This document shows, one piece after another, positions 51,033 through 57,816 of a stretch of 64,000 nt of DNA (its first letter is position 1; the number at the start of each line of letters is the position of its first letter). This DNA is from Hymenobacter siberiensis. Lineage in GTDB: Bacteria > Bacteroidota > Bacteroidia > Cytophagales > Hymenobacteraceae. A program made the translations under genes and the position numbers. Under the pieces are notes generated by a model, which was not told where the DNA came from, did no database searches, and was given only the letters and a program-made list of their open reading frames with translations. The stretch spans positions 620,001 to 684,000 of the forward strand of contig NZ_JAHLZZ010000001.1 in assembly GCF_018967845.1 (NCBI RefSeq). The letters run 5' to 3'.

Positions 51033-52148
51033 ATGACTCTTGACTCCCTCCAGCTTCTTTTTTTTAAAAATTACGACGATGCCGCGCTTCGTTTATCGCC
51101 CGGCCTCAATTGCTTCATCGGTGACAATGGGAGCGGCAAAACCAACTTGTTGGATGCCATTCATTACCTATCGCTGACCAAAAGCGCCATCACGGCTTCC
51201 GACGCCCTTTGTATAAAACAAGACGCTGATTTCTTTGTAGTTAAGGGTATTTTTTCTTCAAATACGACGCCTGACAAAGAAACCATCCAGGTGAGCCTGC
51301 GCCAGGGGCAAAAAAAGACCGTTACCCACGATAAACAGCCCTATGAGCGCATGGCCGACCACATTGGCCGCTACCCTGCCGTGCTTATCTCGCCGTATGA
51401 TACCGACCTTATTCGCCAGGGCAGCGAAGAGCGCCGCAAGTATTTCGACAGCCTCATGGCGCAACTCGACCACGCGTTTCTGGAGCAGCTCATCTCCTAC
51501 AACTCCTTGCTGCGCCAGCGCAATGCCGTACTCAAGCAAGGCGGGTACAGCAACGCCCACGGCTTCGACCGCGACTACCTGCTGGCGCTCGATGAGCAGC
51601 TGGCGCCGTTGGGCCAACAGCTCACGGCGCTGCGCGAGGCTTTTCTTATCGACTACCTCCCCATCTTTCAGCGGCACTACGAGCAGCTGGCCGACGGCCG
51701 TGAGCAGGTAATGCTTACTTATAAGAGCCAGCTGGTAGGGGCCGACTTTGCCCAGTTGCTACGCCTGAATGAGCGCAAGGACTTCGTGCTGCAACGCAGC
51801 ACCGTGGGCGCGCACCGCGACGACTTTGTGTTTTTGATGAATGAGCTGCCCGTGAAAAGCTACGCCTCTCAGGGCCAGCAGAAGTCGTTTGCCATTGCCC
51901 TCAAGCTTGCCCAGTTTGAGCTGCTGGCGGCCAAGCAGCACAACAAGCCCCTGCTCCTGCTCGATGATATATTCGACCGCCTCGATGACAAGCGCATTGC
52001 ACGCCTGCTGGAGCTGGTGGCCGACGAAACCTTCGGCCAGGTTTTTCTGACCGATACCAACCTGGAACGCACCGACCAAGCCCTGGCGCGAGTAACCGTT
52101 CCCATCCTTAGGTTTCGGGTGCAGAATGGTACCGTGGCACCCGTTTAG
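51033..52148 (+). CDS. recF: DNA replication and repair protein RecF
   Basis: From ATG 51033 the product has 371 residues. RecF marks: LQLLFFKNYDDAALRLSPGLNCFIGDNGSGKTNLLDAIHYLS with Walker A, DTDLIRQGSEERRKYFDSLMAQLDHAFLEQL, VGAHRDDFVFLMNELPVKSYASQGQQKSFAIALKLAQFELLA (signature) and LLLLDDIFDRLDDKRI (Walker B). It loads RecA at gaps with RecOR. The start is supported by the family's MTLDSLQLLFFKNY beginning. A DUF721 gene follows, a pairing seen in many bacteria. Confidence 0.96.
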   Translation: MTLDSLQLLFFKNYDDAALRLSPGLNCFIGDNGSGKTNLLDAIHYLSLTKSAITASDALCIKQDADFFVVKGIFSSNTTPDKETIQVSLRQGQKKTVTHDKQPYERMADHIGRYPAVLISPYDTDLIRQGSEERRKYFDSLMAQLDHAFLEQLISYNSLLRQRNAVLKQGGYSNAHGFDRDYLLALDEQLAPLGQQLTALREAFLIDYLPIFQRHYEQLADGREQVMLTYKSQLVGADFAQLLRLNERKDFVLQRSTVGAHRDDFVFLMNELPVKSYASQGQQKSFAIALKLAQFELLAAKQHNKPLLLLDDIFDRLDDKRIARLLELVADETFGQVFLTDTNLERTDQALARVTVPILRFRVQNGTVAPV

Positions 52149-52162
52149 GCAGCGGGCGGCAG

Positions 52163-52170
52163 TACCTTTG
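52163..52170 (+). promoter_or_regulatory. -7 box TACCTTTG upstream of the DUF721 gene
   Basis: A perfect TAnnTTTG 50 bases before the GTG at 52221. It lies after the recF stop, so DUF721 can be transcribed separately. Confidence 0.6.
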
Positions 52171-52220
52171 TGGCTGCTCAACCGGCATCCTTCCGCTGGC
52201 TGACTTTGCTCTGAACCCTC

Positions 52221-52532
52221 GTGAAAAAACCTTCCGCTTTCTCCCGCTCCGGCGATATCATTCCGCTCAAGGAAGGCCTCGAAGCATTGGTTCGGGCATA
52301 CCGGCTCCAGGGCAAGCTCAACGAGGTAACGGTGGTATCGAGCTGGGAGCGGGTGATGGGGAAGGCAGTGGCGTTGAAGACCCAGGAGGTGTACGTTAAT
52401 AAAGGCCGGCTATTTGTGCGCCTCAGCTCCGCACCGCTCAAGCACGAGCTGCTCATGGCCAAGACCCGCGTGGCCGAACTCATTAATGAGGAGGTTGGGG
52501 AGAAGGTCGTAACGGAAGTAATCTTTCTCTAG
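52221..52532 (+). CDS. DUF721 (DciA-like) protein
   Basis: The 103-residue product starts at GTG 52221: VKKPSAFSRSGDIIPLKEGLEALVRAYRLQGKLNEVTVVSSWERVMGKAVALKTQEVYVNKGRLFVRLSSAPLKHELLMAKTRVAELINEEVGEKVVTEVIFL. The VSSWERVMG and LFVRLSSAPLKHELL segments are those of DUF721, the family of the DciA helicase operator, which loads or recruits the replicative helicase. The KH-like fold binds nucleic acid. It follows recF by 72 bases. Confidence 0.9.
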   Translation: MKKPSAFSRSGDIIPLKEGLEALVRAYRLQGKLNEVTVVSSWERVMGKAVALKTQEVYVNKGRLFVRLSSAPLKHELLMAKTRVAELINEEVGEKVVTEVIFL

Positions 52533-53120
52533 CTTCCCACCCTATCATTCATTGCGGATTTCTGGAATGCGATAGGGCTGCCATACTGTGCACCTCACAT
52601 ATCCACCAGGTGTTCGTAATCCATTGCGCGACGAGCAAGCTGTAATTCCGAATACTGTCCGCCCCTCGGCAGGTAGTGAAGGGGGGGGCTCTGCACTCGG
52701 CGTATACTTTAAAAAACCGCAGCAGTTTAGTGATTCAGCCTGGCCGAGCGTTTGTCTGCCGGCACGACACTGACCGATTCGCCCCCTTACCCTGCTGGCA
52801 ATTTATTTAACGGGCTCGGCCAGTCGAGCCACGGATAATACTCACAATGGGAGCAGAGCCTATAGCGCGCTATCCAAAGCTACACGTACACGGCATGTTA
52901 GAGCCGCGACACTTCGCGGCTCCTCGTTGAACGACTCCCACGCAAGGAGGCGCGAAGTATCGCGGCTCTACATGCCGTGTAGCAATACTGATACTGGTCT
53001 AGATTGAATCAGTTATGGACGGTAAGCCAGCTTCAGCAGACGGTTACTTCTCCCGAGCTTACCCCTACCCTTCTGTTCCGACAGCGCTTCTGTATCGGAC
53101 TATAAAAGAAGTTGTTAAAA
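52533..53120. other. 588-base gene-free region
   Basis: No convincing gene. It holds the inverted repeat at 52887-52982, a run of nine G near 52681-52689 and, before the parS-type site, an AT-richer stretch. A plus-strand frame at 52588-52773 is open but has no coding character. Confidence 0.5.
52887..52982. repeat. inverted repeat with TACACGGCATG ends
   Basis: Arms of about 37-39 bases (52887-52925 and 52946-52982) pair with few mismatches; each arm contains its own GAGCCGCGA/TTCGCGGCTC mini-hairpin. Confidence 0.85.
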
Positions 53121-53126
53121 CAAAAA

Positions 53127-53142
53127 TGTTTCACGTGGAACA
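53127..53142. promoter_or_regulatory. parS-type ParB-binding site
   Basis: TGTTTCACGTGGAACA is identical to the reverse complement of the classical 16-base parS (TGTTCCACGTGAAACA). It is the centre of a 28-base palindrome (53121-53148) extended by CAAAAA/TTTTTG arms. The palindrome ends one base before the stop codon of the HTH gene on the minus strand. ParB binds such sites and spreads from them during origin segregation; the site may also act as a weak terminator. No parA/parB genes are in the window. Confidence 0.85.
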
Positions 53143-53148
53143 TTTTTG

Positions 53149-53535
53149 TCACTTCGGGCCATACACTTTTAGCAAGAGCTCATTATAAGCTTCAAGGAGG
53201 GCTATGTACTTAATCTGAAGCGCTAATAGCTGTTTAGAGTGGTCAGGGTCGGCATTAAGCGTCTGTATCATACGAGGTGTAACAGTATTTGCAACAGCCT
53301 CTTTAGCAAACGGCGTTACAACCGATGAATCGGCCTGTTGTAACACAGTAAATTCAGTTGAAAAATCGTAATTGATTATATCGCCGACTTTCTTTACAAA
53401 GCTGTAATCAACTATTTCATCCTTGAATTTACGGTAGATAGTCGGGCGTGTAATACCCAACTCCTCGACAATACGAGTAATTGAAATACCGCTGTTTTTG
53501 ATGGCATCTTGAAGGATTTCGCCCTGATGTGGCAT
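53149..53535 (-). CDS. small helix-turn-helix DNA-binding protein
   Basis: The 128-residue product carries an N-terminal HTH: EILQDAIKNSGISITRIVEELGITRPTIYRKFKDEIVDYSFVKKVGDIINYDF, similar to XRE/HTH_3-like regulators. The C-terminal half (TPRMIQTLNADPDHSKQLLALQIKYIALLEAYNELLLKVYG) is a helical, possibly oligomerising segment. The gene is AT-rich compared with its neighbours, which hints at horizontal origin. TGTAAC/GTTACA half-sites occur in and upstream of it, and a parS site lies directly after the stop. A TGTATTTG box about 50 bases upstream may be the promoter. I know no characterised homologue. Confidence 0.75.
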   Translation of the reverse strand: MPHQGEILQDAIKNSGISITRIVEELGITRPTIYRKFKDEIVDYSFVKKVGDIINYDFSTEFTVLQQADSSVVTPFAKEAVANTVTPRMIQTLNADPDHSKQLLALQIKYIALLEAYNELLLKVYGPK

Positions 53536-53616
53536 AGAAAAGGTATTACGTAACGCTTATGTAAATATGTTTAATGAAAGCCGATTAAACAAATACAGTG
53601 ACACAAAAATTACACT

Positions 53617-53712
53617 TGTAACAATGTTGTTTTGCTCAGGAAGTATTGTTACATTATTACAAAATACTGATACAGTCGTTATTTGCCACGCGTTACAATC
53701 AACAGCTGTAAC
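53617..53712. promoter_or_regulatory. cluster of TGTAAC/GTTACA half-sites upstream of the HTH gene
   Basis: TGTAAC at 53617 and 53707 and GTTACA at 53648 and 53692. Three more lie in the HTH gene (53278, 53315, 53339). The sites around 53617-53653 and 53692-53712 form loose dyads. They are candidate operators for the HTH protein. Confidence 0.45.
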
Positions 53713-53809
53713 ATGGGTACAAACGCTACTTGATACAACAGGCAACTATCCGGTCAGAACGATACAGCACAAGCCCGGAACAAAATGCGGCCTGCCTGCA
53801 GGCATGATG

Positions 53810-54661
53810 CTACCCGATTGTTAGGGCCAAAAACCGGTCGGGGTAGTCGGTAGTGATACCGTCCACGCCGAGGGCGATTAACTGCATCATATCGGCCGGT
53901 TGGTTTACGGTCCAGGGTACAAGCCGCAGGCTTGGGTACAGGCTCCGCACCTGCTGCACGGATGCGGCTGTAACAGTGGCGAAATCGGGACCCAATGTGG
54001 TGGGCACAAAACCTAGCGCCTGGATGCTGGCAAGCCAGGGCTGGTCGGCTTCGAGGAGGAGGCAGGTGGCCAGGTCTGGCTGGCGCTGATGCGCAAGCCG
54101 GAGAATGCGCGGGTCAAAGCAGAGCACAGTGGCACGGGCTGAAACCCGGGCTTTGTTGATTTCGGCTAGGACCAGGGACAGGAAGTAGTCGGGGGTTGGG
54201 TGGAAGATATTATCCCCGTCTGGGGCGCTTTTTATTTCAATGGCGTAGCGGATTGGTGGGCGGCCGGCGGGTCGTGCTACGACCTCGGCAGCCGCCAGTA
54301 CTTCGCGGAGTAAGGGCTTGTGGGCTGGCTCCGAAACCTGCTCGGGGAAGGCCGGATGACGCCGCAGACCGCAGTCGCATTGGCGAATGGTGGCATAGGG
54401 CATCTGGTAGAGGTTGAAGCGCGGGGTGGGGCTGCTTTCGATGGGCTGGCCCTCCAGGTCAAGGCAAATGGCAGGGTTGAGCCAGGGCTCGTGGGAAACG
54501 ACAACCTGGTAGTCGGCAGAGATGATAACATCCATTTCCAGCACATCGACGCCCAGCGCGAGGGCGTGAAGGAGGGAAGGCAAGGTGTTCTCGGGGCGCA
54601 GGCCCCGGCAGCCACGATGGCCATGAAGCTCCGGAATGCGGGAATGCGAAGGGGCTGGCAT
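53810..54661 (-). CDS. glycerophosphodiester phosphodiesterase
   Basis: From ATG 54661 the product has 283 residues. GDPD motifs: HGHRGCRGLRPENTLPSLLHALALGVDVLEMDVIISADYQVVVSHEP (catalytic His pair, Glu/Asn metal site), YAIEIKSAPDGDN and LRLVPWTVNQPADMMQLIALGVDGITTDYPDRFL. It splits glycerophosphodiesters into alcohol and glycerol-3-phosphate in a TIM barrel with Ca or Mg. No signal peptide is seen, so it is probably cytoplasmic. Divergent from the DUF2939 gene. Confidence 0.94.
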   Translation of the reverse strand: MPAPSHSRIPELHGHRGCRGLRPENTLPSLLHALALGVDVLEMDVIISADYQVVVSHEPWLNPAICLDLEGQPIESSPTPRFNLYQMPYATIRQCDCGLRRHPAFPEQVSEPAHKPLLREVLAAAEVVARPAGRPPIRYAIEIKSAPDGDNIFHPTPDYFLSLVLAEINKARVSARATVLCFDPRILRLAHQRQPDLATCLLLEADQPWLASIQALGFVPTTLGPDFATVTAASVQQVRSLYPSLRLVPWTVNQPADMMQLIALGVDGITTDYPDRFLALTIG

Positions 54662-54792
54662 AGAGTGGAGGGGTGATGTGAAACTGAAGAGTGCCGCGTT
54701 GGGCGCCGCCGTGCGCGGGTCGCGCACGGCGGGCGGTGTTAGCTACGTGGTTTGGGGTAATTTTACAGCTCAACTTAACCACTTACGAATCC

Positions 54793-55413
54793 ATGAAAAA
54801 ACTACTGCTACTTGTTGTGTTACTGGCTCTGGCAGCCGGCGGGTATTATTACTACCGAAACCTGAAGCAAGGGCCGAGTGGCGCATTGGTTTCGGCCGCT
54901 GCCGCAGTGCAGACACACGACATGGCGATGTTTGAGAAGTACGTTGATGTGAGCAGCGTGACCAGCCACCTTGTGGATGACGTAGCCCAACAGAGTTCGG
55001 CCCTGACTTCGCTGATGCCCGGCGGCAGCCTGATGATGGGCGGAGCCATGCGCCTGCTGAAGCCCGCCCTGGCCAAAGCCGCCCACCAGGAAGTGCAGCG
55101 CTACGTAGAAACGGGCTCGCTGGAGGCGGCCGCAGCCGCAGCGCCGAAGCGCATGGTCAGCGTATCGCTCACGGGCCTGGCCAACAAAATTGTGAGCCCG
55201 GACAGTGAGTTCAAGGGCATCAAATACACCCGGGAGGAGGGCGACAATGCTTTCGTGGGCCTGGAGGTGACGCAGCCCAAATACGATACCACGATGGTGG
55301 TGGAAGTGAAGATGCGCCGCCTGGGCGACCATTGGCAGATGACGCAAATAACGAACAGCGCGGAGCTGCTGCGCGGCGTGGCCCGCCTCGAAAAGAAGCG
55401 GCTGCTGAACTAG
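54793..55413 (+). CDS. DUF2939 domain protein
   Basis: From ATG 54793 the product has 206 residues with an N-terminal membrane anchor (MKKLLLLVVLLALAAGGYYYYRNL). GPSGALVSAAAAVQTHDMAMFEKYVDVSSVTSHLVDDVAQQ is the family's core; the rest is alternating helices and a C-terminal strand region. DUF2939 proteins are periplasmic or membrane-anchored and of unknown function. Confidence 0.82.
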   Translation: MKKLLLLVVLLALAAGGYYYYRNLKQGPSGALVSAAAAVQTHDMAMFEKYVDVSSVTSHLVDDVAQQSSALTSLMPGGSLMMGGAMRLLKPALAKAAHQEVQRYVETGSLEAAAAAAPKRMVSVSLTGLANKIVSPDSEFKGIKYTREEGDNAFVGLEVTQPKYDTTMVVEVKMRRLGDHWQMTQITNSAELLRGVARLEKKRLLN

Positions 55414-55440
55414 CCCGGCTACCTCATAGTATTGAAACGC

Positions 55441-55475
55441 AAAGAGCCCCGGCCAGTCATTGGCCGGGGCTCTTT
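55441..55475. terminator. strong bidirectional terminator
   Basis: AAAGAGCCCCGGCCA pairs perfectly with TGGCCGGGGCTCTTT between convergent genes. Confidence 0.92.
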
Positions 55476-55495
55476 GCGTTTTGGTGTGAGCCAGG

Positions 55496-55765
55496 TTATT
55501 TCCGGCCTGAGAACAGGAAGTAGATGATGGAACCGCCAATGGGGAAGAACCAGATGACTACGCCCCAGATTATTTTTTTGGTAACATCCCAGTCCTGCTT
55601 GAGCAGGCTGATGATAGCGGCAATGGCCAGGATGAGGTAGATGACGCCAGCAATGGAAAGGCTGCCATTGTCGTTGTAGCGGCTGCAGGAGGTGGCTACC
55701 AGCATCAGTGGCAGCATGAGCGCGACGAGTGGCAAGCGGGAGGCGTAATGACGAAGGGTTTGCAT
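55496..55765 (-). CDS. PLDc_N-type small membrane protein
   Basis: From ATG 55765 the product has 89 residues. The N-terminus is hydrophobic with a possible lipobox (LMLVATSC). Two further membrane segments follow (SIAGVIYLILAIAAIISLL and KKIIWGVVIWFFPIGGSIIYFLF) and the end is SGRK. IIWGVVIWFFPIGGSIIYFLFSGR matches the PLDc_N domain, which is found alone or ahead of phospholipase D domains. Function unknown. Confidence 0.8.
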   Translation of the reverse strand: MQTLRHYASRLPLVALMLPLMLVATSCSRYNDNGSLSIAGVIYLILAIAAIISLLKQDWDVTKKIIWGVVIWFFPIGGSIIYFLFSGRK

Positions 55766-55865
55766 GAGACAGGGGAGCAAGGTGAAAGAGTGTATTGCCC
55801 CATTACGCAAGGATTTCAGAATAAGATATACAAATGCGGCTTTTTCGATATTAACTAGTTAAAAA

Positions 55866-56528
55866 TCAGTTATTTAACCCAACAAAACCACCTATTTGGC
55901 GAACAAACTCCATTCCGGCGGCCGGCATGAAGAGTAGCGTGAGTACCACGCCGTAGATGGCCCCATAGAAGTGGGCATCGTGGTTGATGTTGTCGCCCCG
56001 GCGGCGGCCCTGGTAGTAGGAATACGCCAGGTAGAGGAAGCCGAAGATGAAGCCGGGAATGCCCACCGGGATAAACATCATGTAGATTTTATTCAGGGGC
56101 GAGTAGATGACGCCGGCGAAGAGCACGGAGGCCACGCCTCCCGAGGCACCGAGGCTGCCGTAGTCGCGGTCGTCGCGGTGGCGGAAGTAGGTGGGGATAT
56201 CGGACACCACAATGCCGCCCAGGTAGAGCAGCAGGAAGCGCCAGATACCACCTAAGGCTCCGAAGCCATCGAGACCGAGTGCGCCGGTACCGTTGGCCAG
56301 CACACTCAGCACAAGGCCGCCGAAGGAGTAGAAGGCAATCATGTTGAAGAGCAGATGGCCCCAGTCGGCGTGCAGGAAGCCGGAAGTGAGGAAGCGGTAC
56401 CACTGGCTATTGTCGCGGGCCATGCGGTAGGGCCGCAGTATCCACGACTCCATGAGGTCGTGGTTGGACCAGGCGTAGGCGGAAACGAGGACCGTGAGGC
56501 CGACGAGAATGAGGATGGGGTTGAACAT
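55866..56528 (-). CDS. rhomboid family intramembrane serine protease
   Basis: From ATG 56528 the product has 220 residues with six or seven membrane segments. The rhomboid catalytic dyad is seen: Ser129 in GSLGASGGVASVLF and His186 in NHDAHFYGAIYG; FLHADWGHLLFNMIAFYSFG carries the conserved loop His and Asn. It cleaves single-pass membrane proteins within the bilayer. No extra cytoplasmic domain is present. The longer frame to 56624 crosses a dispersed repeat and is not used. Confidence 0.95.
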   Translation of the reverse strand: MFNPILILVGLTVLVSAYAWSNHDLMESWILRPYRMARDNSQWYRFLTSGFLHADWGHLLFNMIAFYSFGGLVLSVLANGTGALGLDGFGALGGIWRFLLLYLGGIVVSDIPTYFRHRDDRDYGSLGASGGVASVLFAGVIYSPLNKIYMMFIPVGIPGFIFGFLYLAYSYYQGRRRGDNINHDAHFYGAIYGVVLTLLFMPAAGMEFVRQIGGFVGLNN

Positions 56529-56531
56529 AAG

Positions 56532-56646
56532 TATTGCGGGCTTCAGCCCGCAGGAAACAAAATAGAGAAACAGAAATAAGCGACAGCGCAGGCAGCCCGG
56601 ATTGCAGTAGCGTGTAACAGGCAACTGCAGGCTGAAGCCCGCATTA
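56532..56646. repeat. inverted repeat with GCGGGCTTCAGCCCGC arms
   Basis: Left arm 56532-56553 and right arm 56625-56646 in inverse orientation; each arm is itself palindromic. The right arm includes the stop codon of the polyprenyl synthase gene and the left begins four bases from the rhomboid start. Confidence 0.8.
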
Positions 56647-57615
56647 CTGTTCGCGGTCCATGAGCTGGAGGGCGAGGTGGTGCAGGGGCACTTTGCGCTC
56701 GTTAGAGGCCGCTACGCGCTCCAGATGCTGCAGGGCATCCTGGAAGTAGTCGTTGATGAGTACTTCCGTCTGGGGGCGAATTTGGAGCTCGTCGTAGATG
56801 GCGCGCACGGCGGCTACTTTGGCTTCGGCGTCGGCGACGGGCTGGCCGATGTGCCGGGCCAGGATGGCCTGCTGGGCGGGGCTGGCCTGGGCCTGGGCGG
56901 AGAGCAGGAGGAAGGTTTTCTTGTCGGAGATGATGTCGCCGCCCACGCGCTTGCCGAAGGTGGCGGCGTCGCCGTACACGTCGAGCAGGTCGTCGCGCAG
57001 CTGGAAGGCCAGGCCAACGTCGGTACCAAACTGGCGGAGGTGCTCAGCATCGTCTTCGGAAGCGCCGGCTAGGCGAGCCCCCAGCTCCAGGCAGAAACCA
57101 AGGAGGACGGCCGTTTTCAGGCGAATCATGTCCAGGTATTGGGCGATGCTGACCTGGGGCTCGGTCTCGAAATTCATGTCCCACTGCTGGCCTTCGCAGA
57201 CCTCGGCGGCCGTCTGGCTGAAGCGAGCGAGGATGCGCGGCAGTAGCTCTGGCTTCACGTCCAGGAACAGCTCGTAGGCGCGCACCAGCATCACATCGCC
57301 GGAAAGGATGGCCACGTTGGGATTCCACTTTTCGTGCACCGTGGCCTGGCCGCGGCGCAGGGGGGCCTGGTCCATCAGGTCGTCGTGCAGGAGGGTGAAG
57401 TTGTGGAAGACTTCGGTGGCCAAGGCGGGCTTGAGAATGCCGCTGAGGTCATCGGTGAAGAGGTGCGCCCCGAGCAGCGTGAGCAGCGGGCGGATGCGCT
57501 TGCCGCCAAGGCCCATGATGTAGCGGATGGGGGCGTAGAGGGTTTCCGGGGCCTGCCCGTAGTCGAGCTGGGCGAGGGCGGCGGTGATGGTGGCGGGGAA
57601 GTCGGCTGGGGTCAT
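56644..57615 (-). CDS. polyprenyl diphosphate synthase
   Basis: The 323-residue protein has GGKRIRPLLTLLGA, the first Asp-rich motif DDLMD (78-82) after HNFTLLH, RRGQATVHEKW, and the second Asp-rich motif DDLLD (208-212) with FGKRVGGDIISDKKTFLLL. It adds isopentenyl diphosphate units to an allylic diphosphate with Mg2+. The product length cannot be settled: a Phe five residues before the first motif suggests a short to medium product, while the neighbours give no clue. It could feed menaquinone, carotenoid or sterol-like pathways. Confidence 0.94.
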   Translation of the reverse strand: MTPADFPATITAALAQLDYGQAPETLYAPIRYIMGLGGKRIRPLLTLLGAHLFTDDLSGILKPALATEVFHNFTLLHDDLMDQAPLRRGQATVHEKWNPNVAILSGDVMLVRAYELFLDVKPELLPRILARFSQTAAEVCEGQQWDMNFETEPQVSIAQYLDMIRLKTAVLLGFCLELGARLAGASEDDAEHLRQFGTDVGLAFQLRDDLLDVYGDAATFGKRVGGDIISDKKTFLLLSAQAQASPAQQAILARHIGQPVADAEAKVAAVRAIYDELQIRPQTEVLINDYFQDALQHLERVAASNERKVPLHHLALQLMDREQ

Positions 57616-57644
57616 AGGTGGTGCAAATAACGGCAGGCGCGGGG

Positions 57645-57812
57645 AACCTCACCCCCGGCCCCTCTTCTTGGGAAGAGGGGAACCGAGAGGCACCTGCAGA
57701 TGAGGTCCCGGTATTATTCGCATCAACAAAAAAGTCCCGACTCTGGGTTGAGTCGGGACTTTAGAAACCGTCAGGCTCCCCTCTCCCCAAGGAGAGGGGT
57801 CGGGGGTGAGGT
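57645..57812. repeat. CCTCACCCCCGGCCCCTCTTC inverted pair around a terminator
   Basis: Left arm 57645-57683 and right arm 57774-57812 are complementary in their outer parts and each has its own small hairpin. The right arm ends four bases from the rnr stop codon. Confidence 0.8.
57727..57762 (-). terminator. rho-independent terminator of rnr
   Basis: AAAGTCCCGACTC and GAGTCGGGACTTTTTT pair perfectly between the two repeat arms. Confidence 0.88.
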
Positions 57813-57816
57813 GAGC

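Noticed and set aside
52588..52773. 61-codon frame in the gap after the DUF721 gene
   Set aside because: No coding character, includes a poly-G run.
53557..53745. 62-codon minus-strand frame upstream of the HTH gene
   Set aside because: Lies in the half-site cluster, with no conserved pattern; more likely regulatory DNA.
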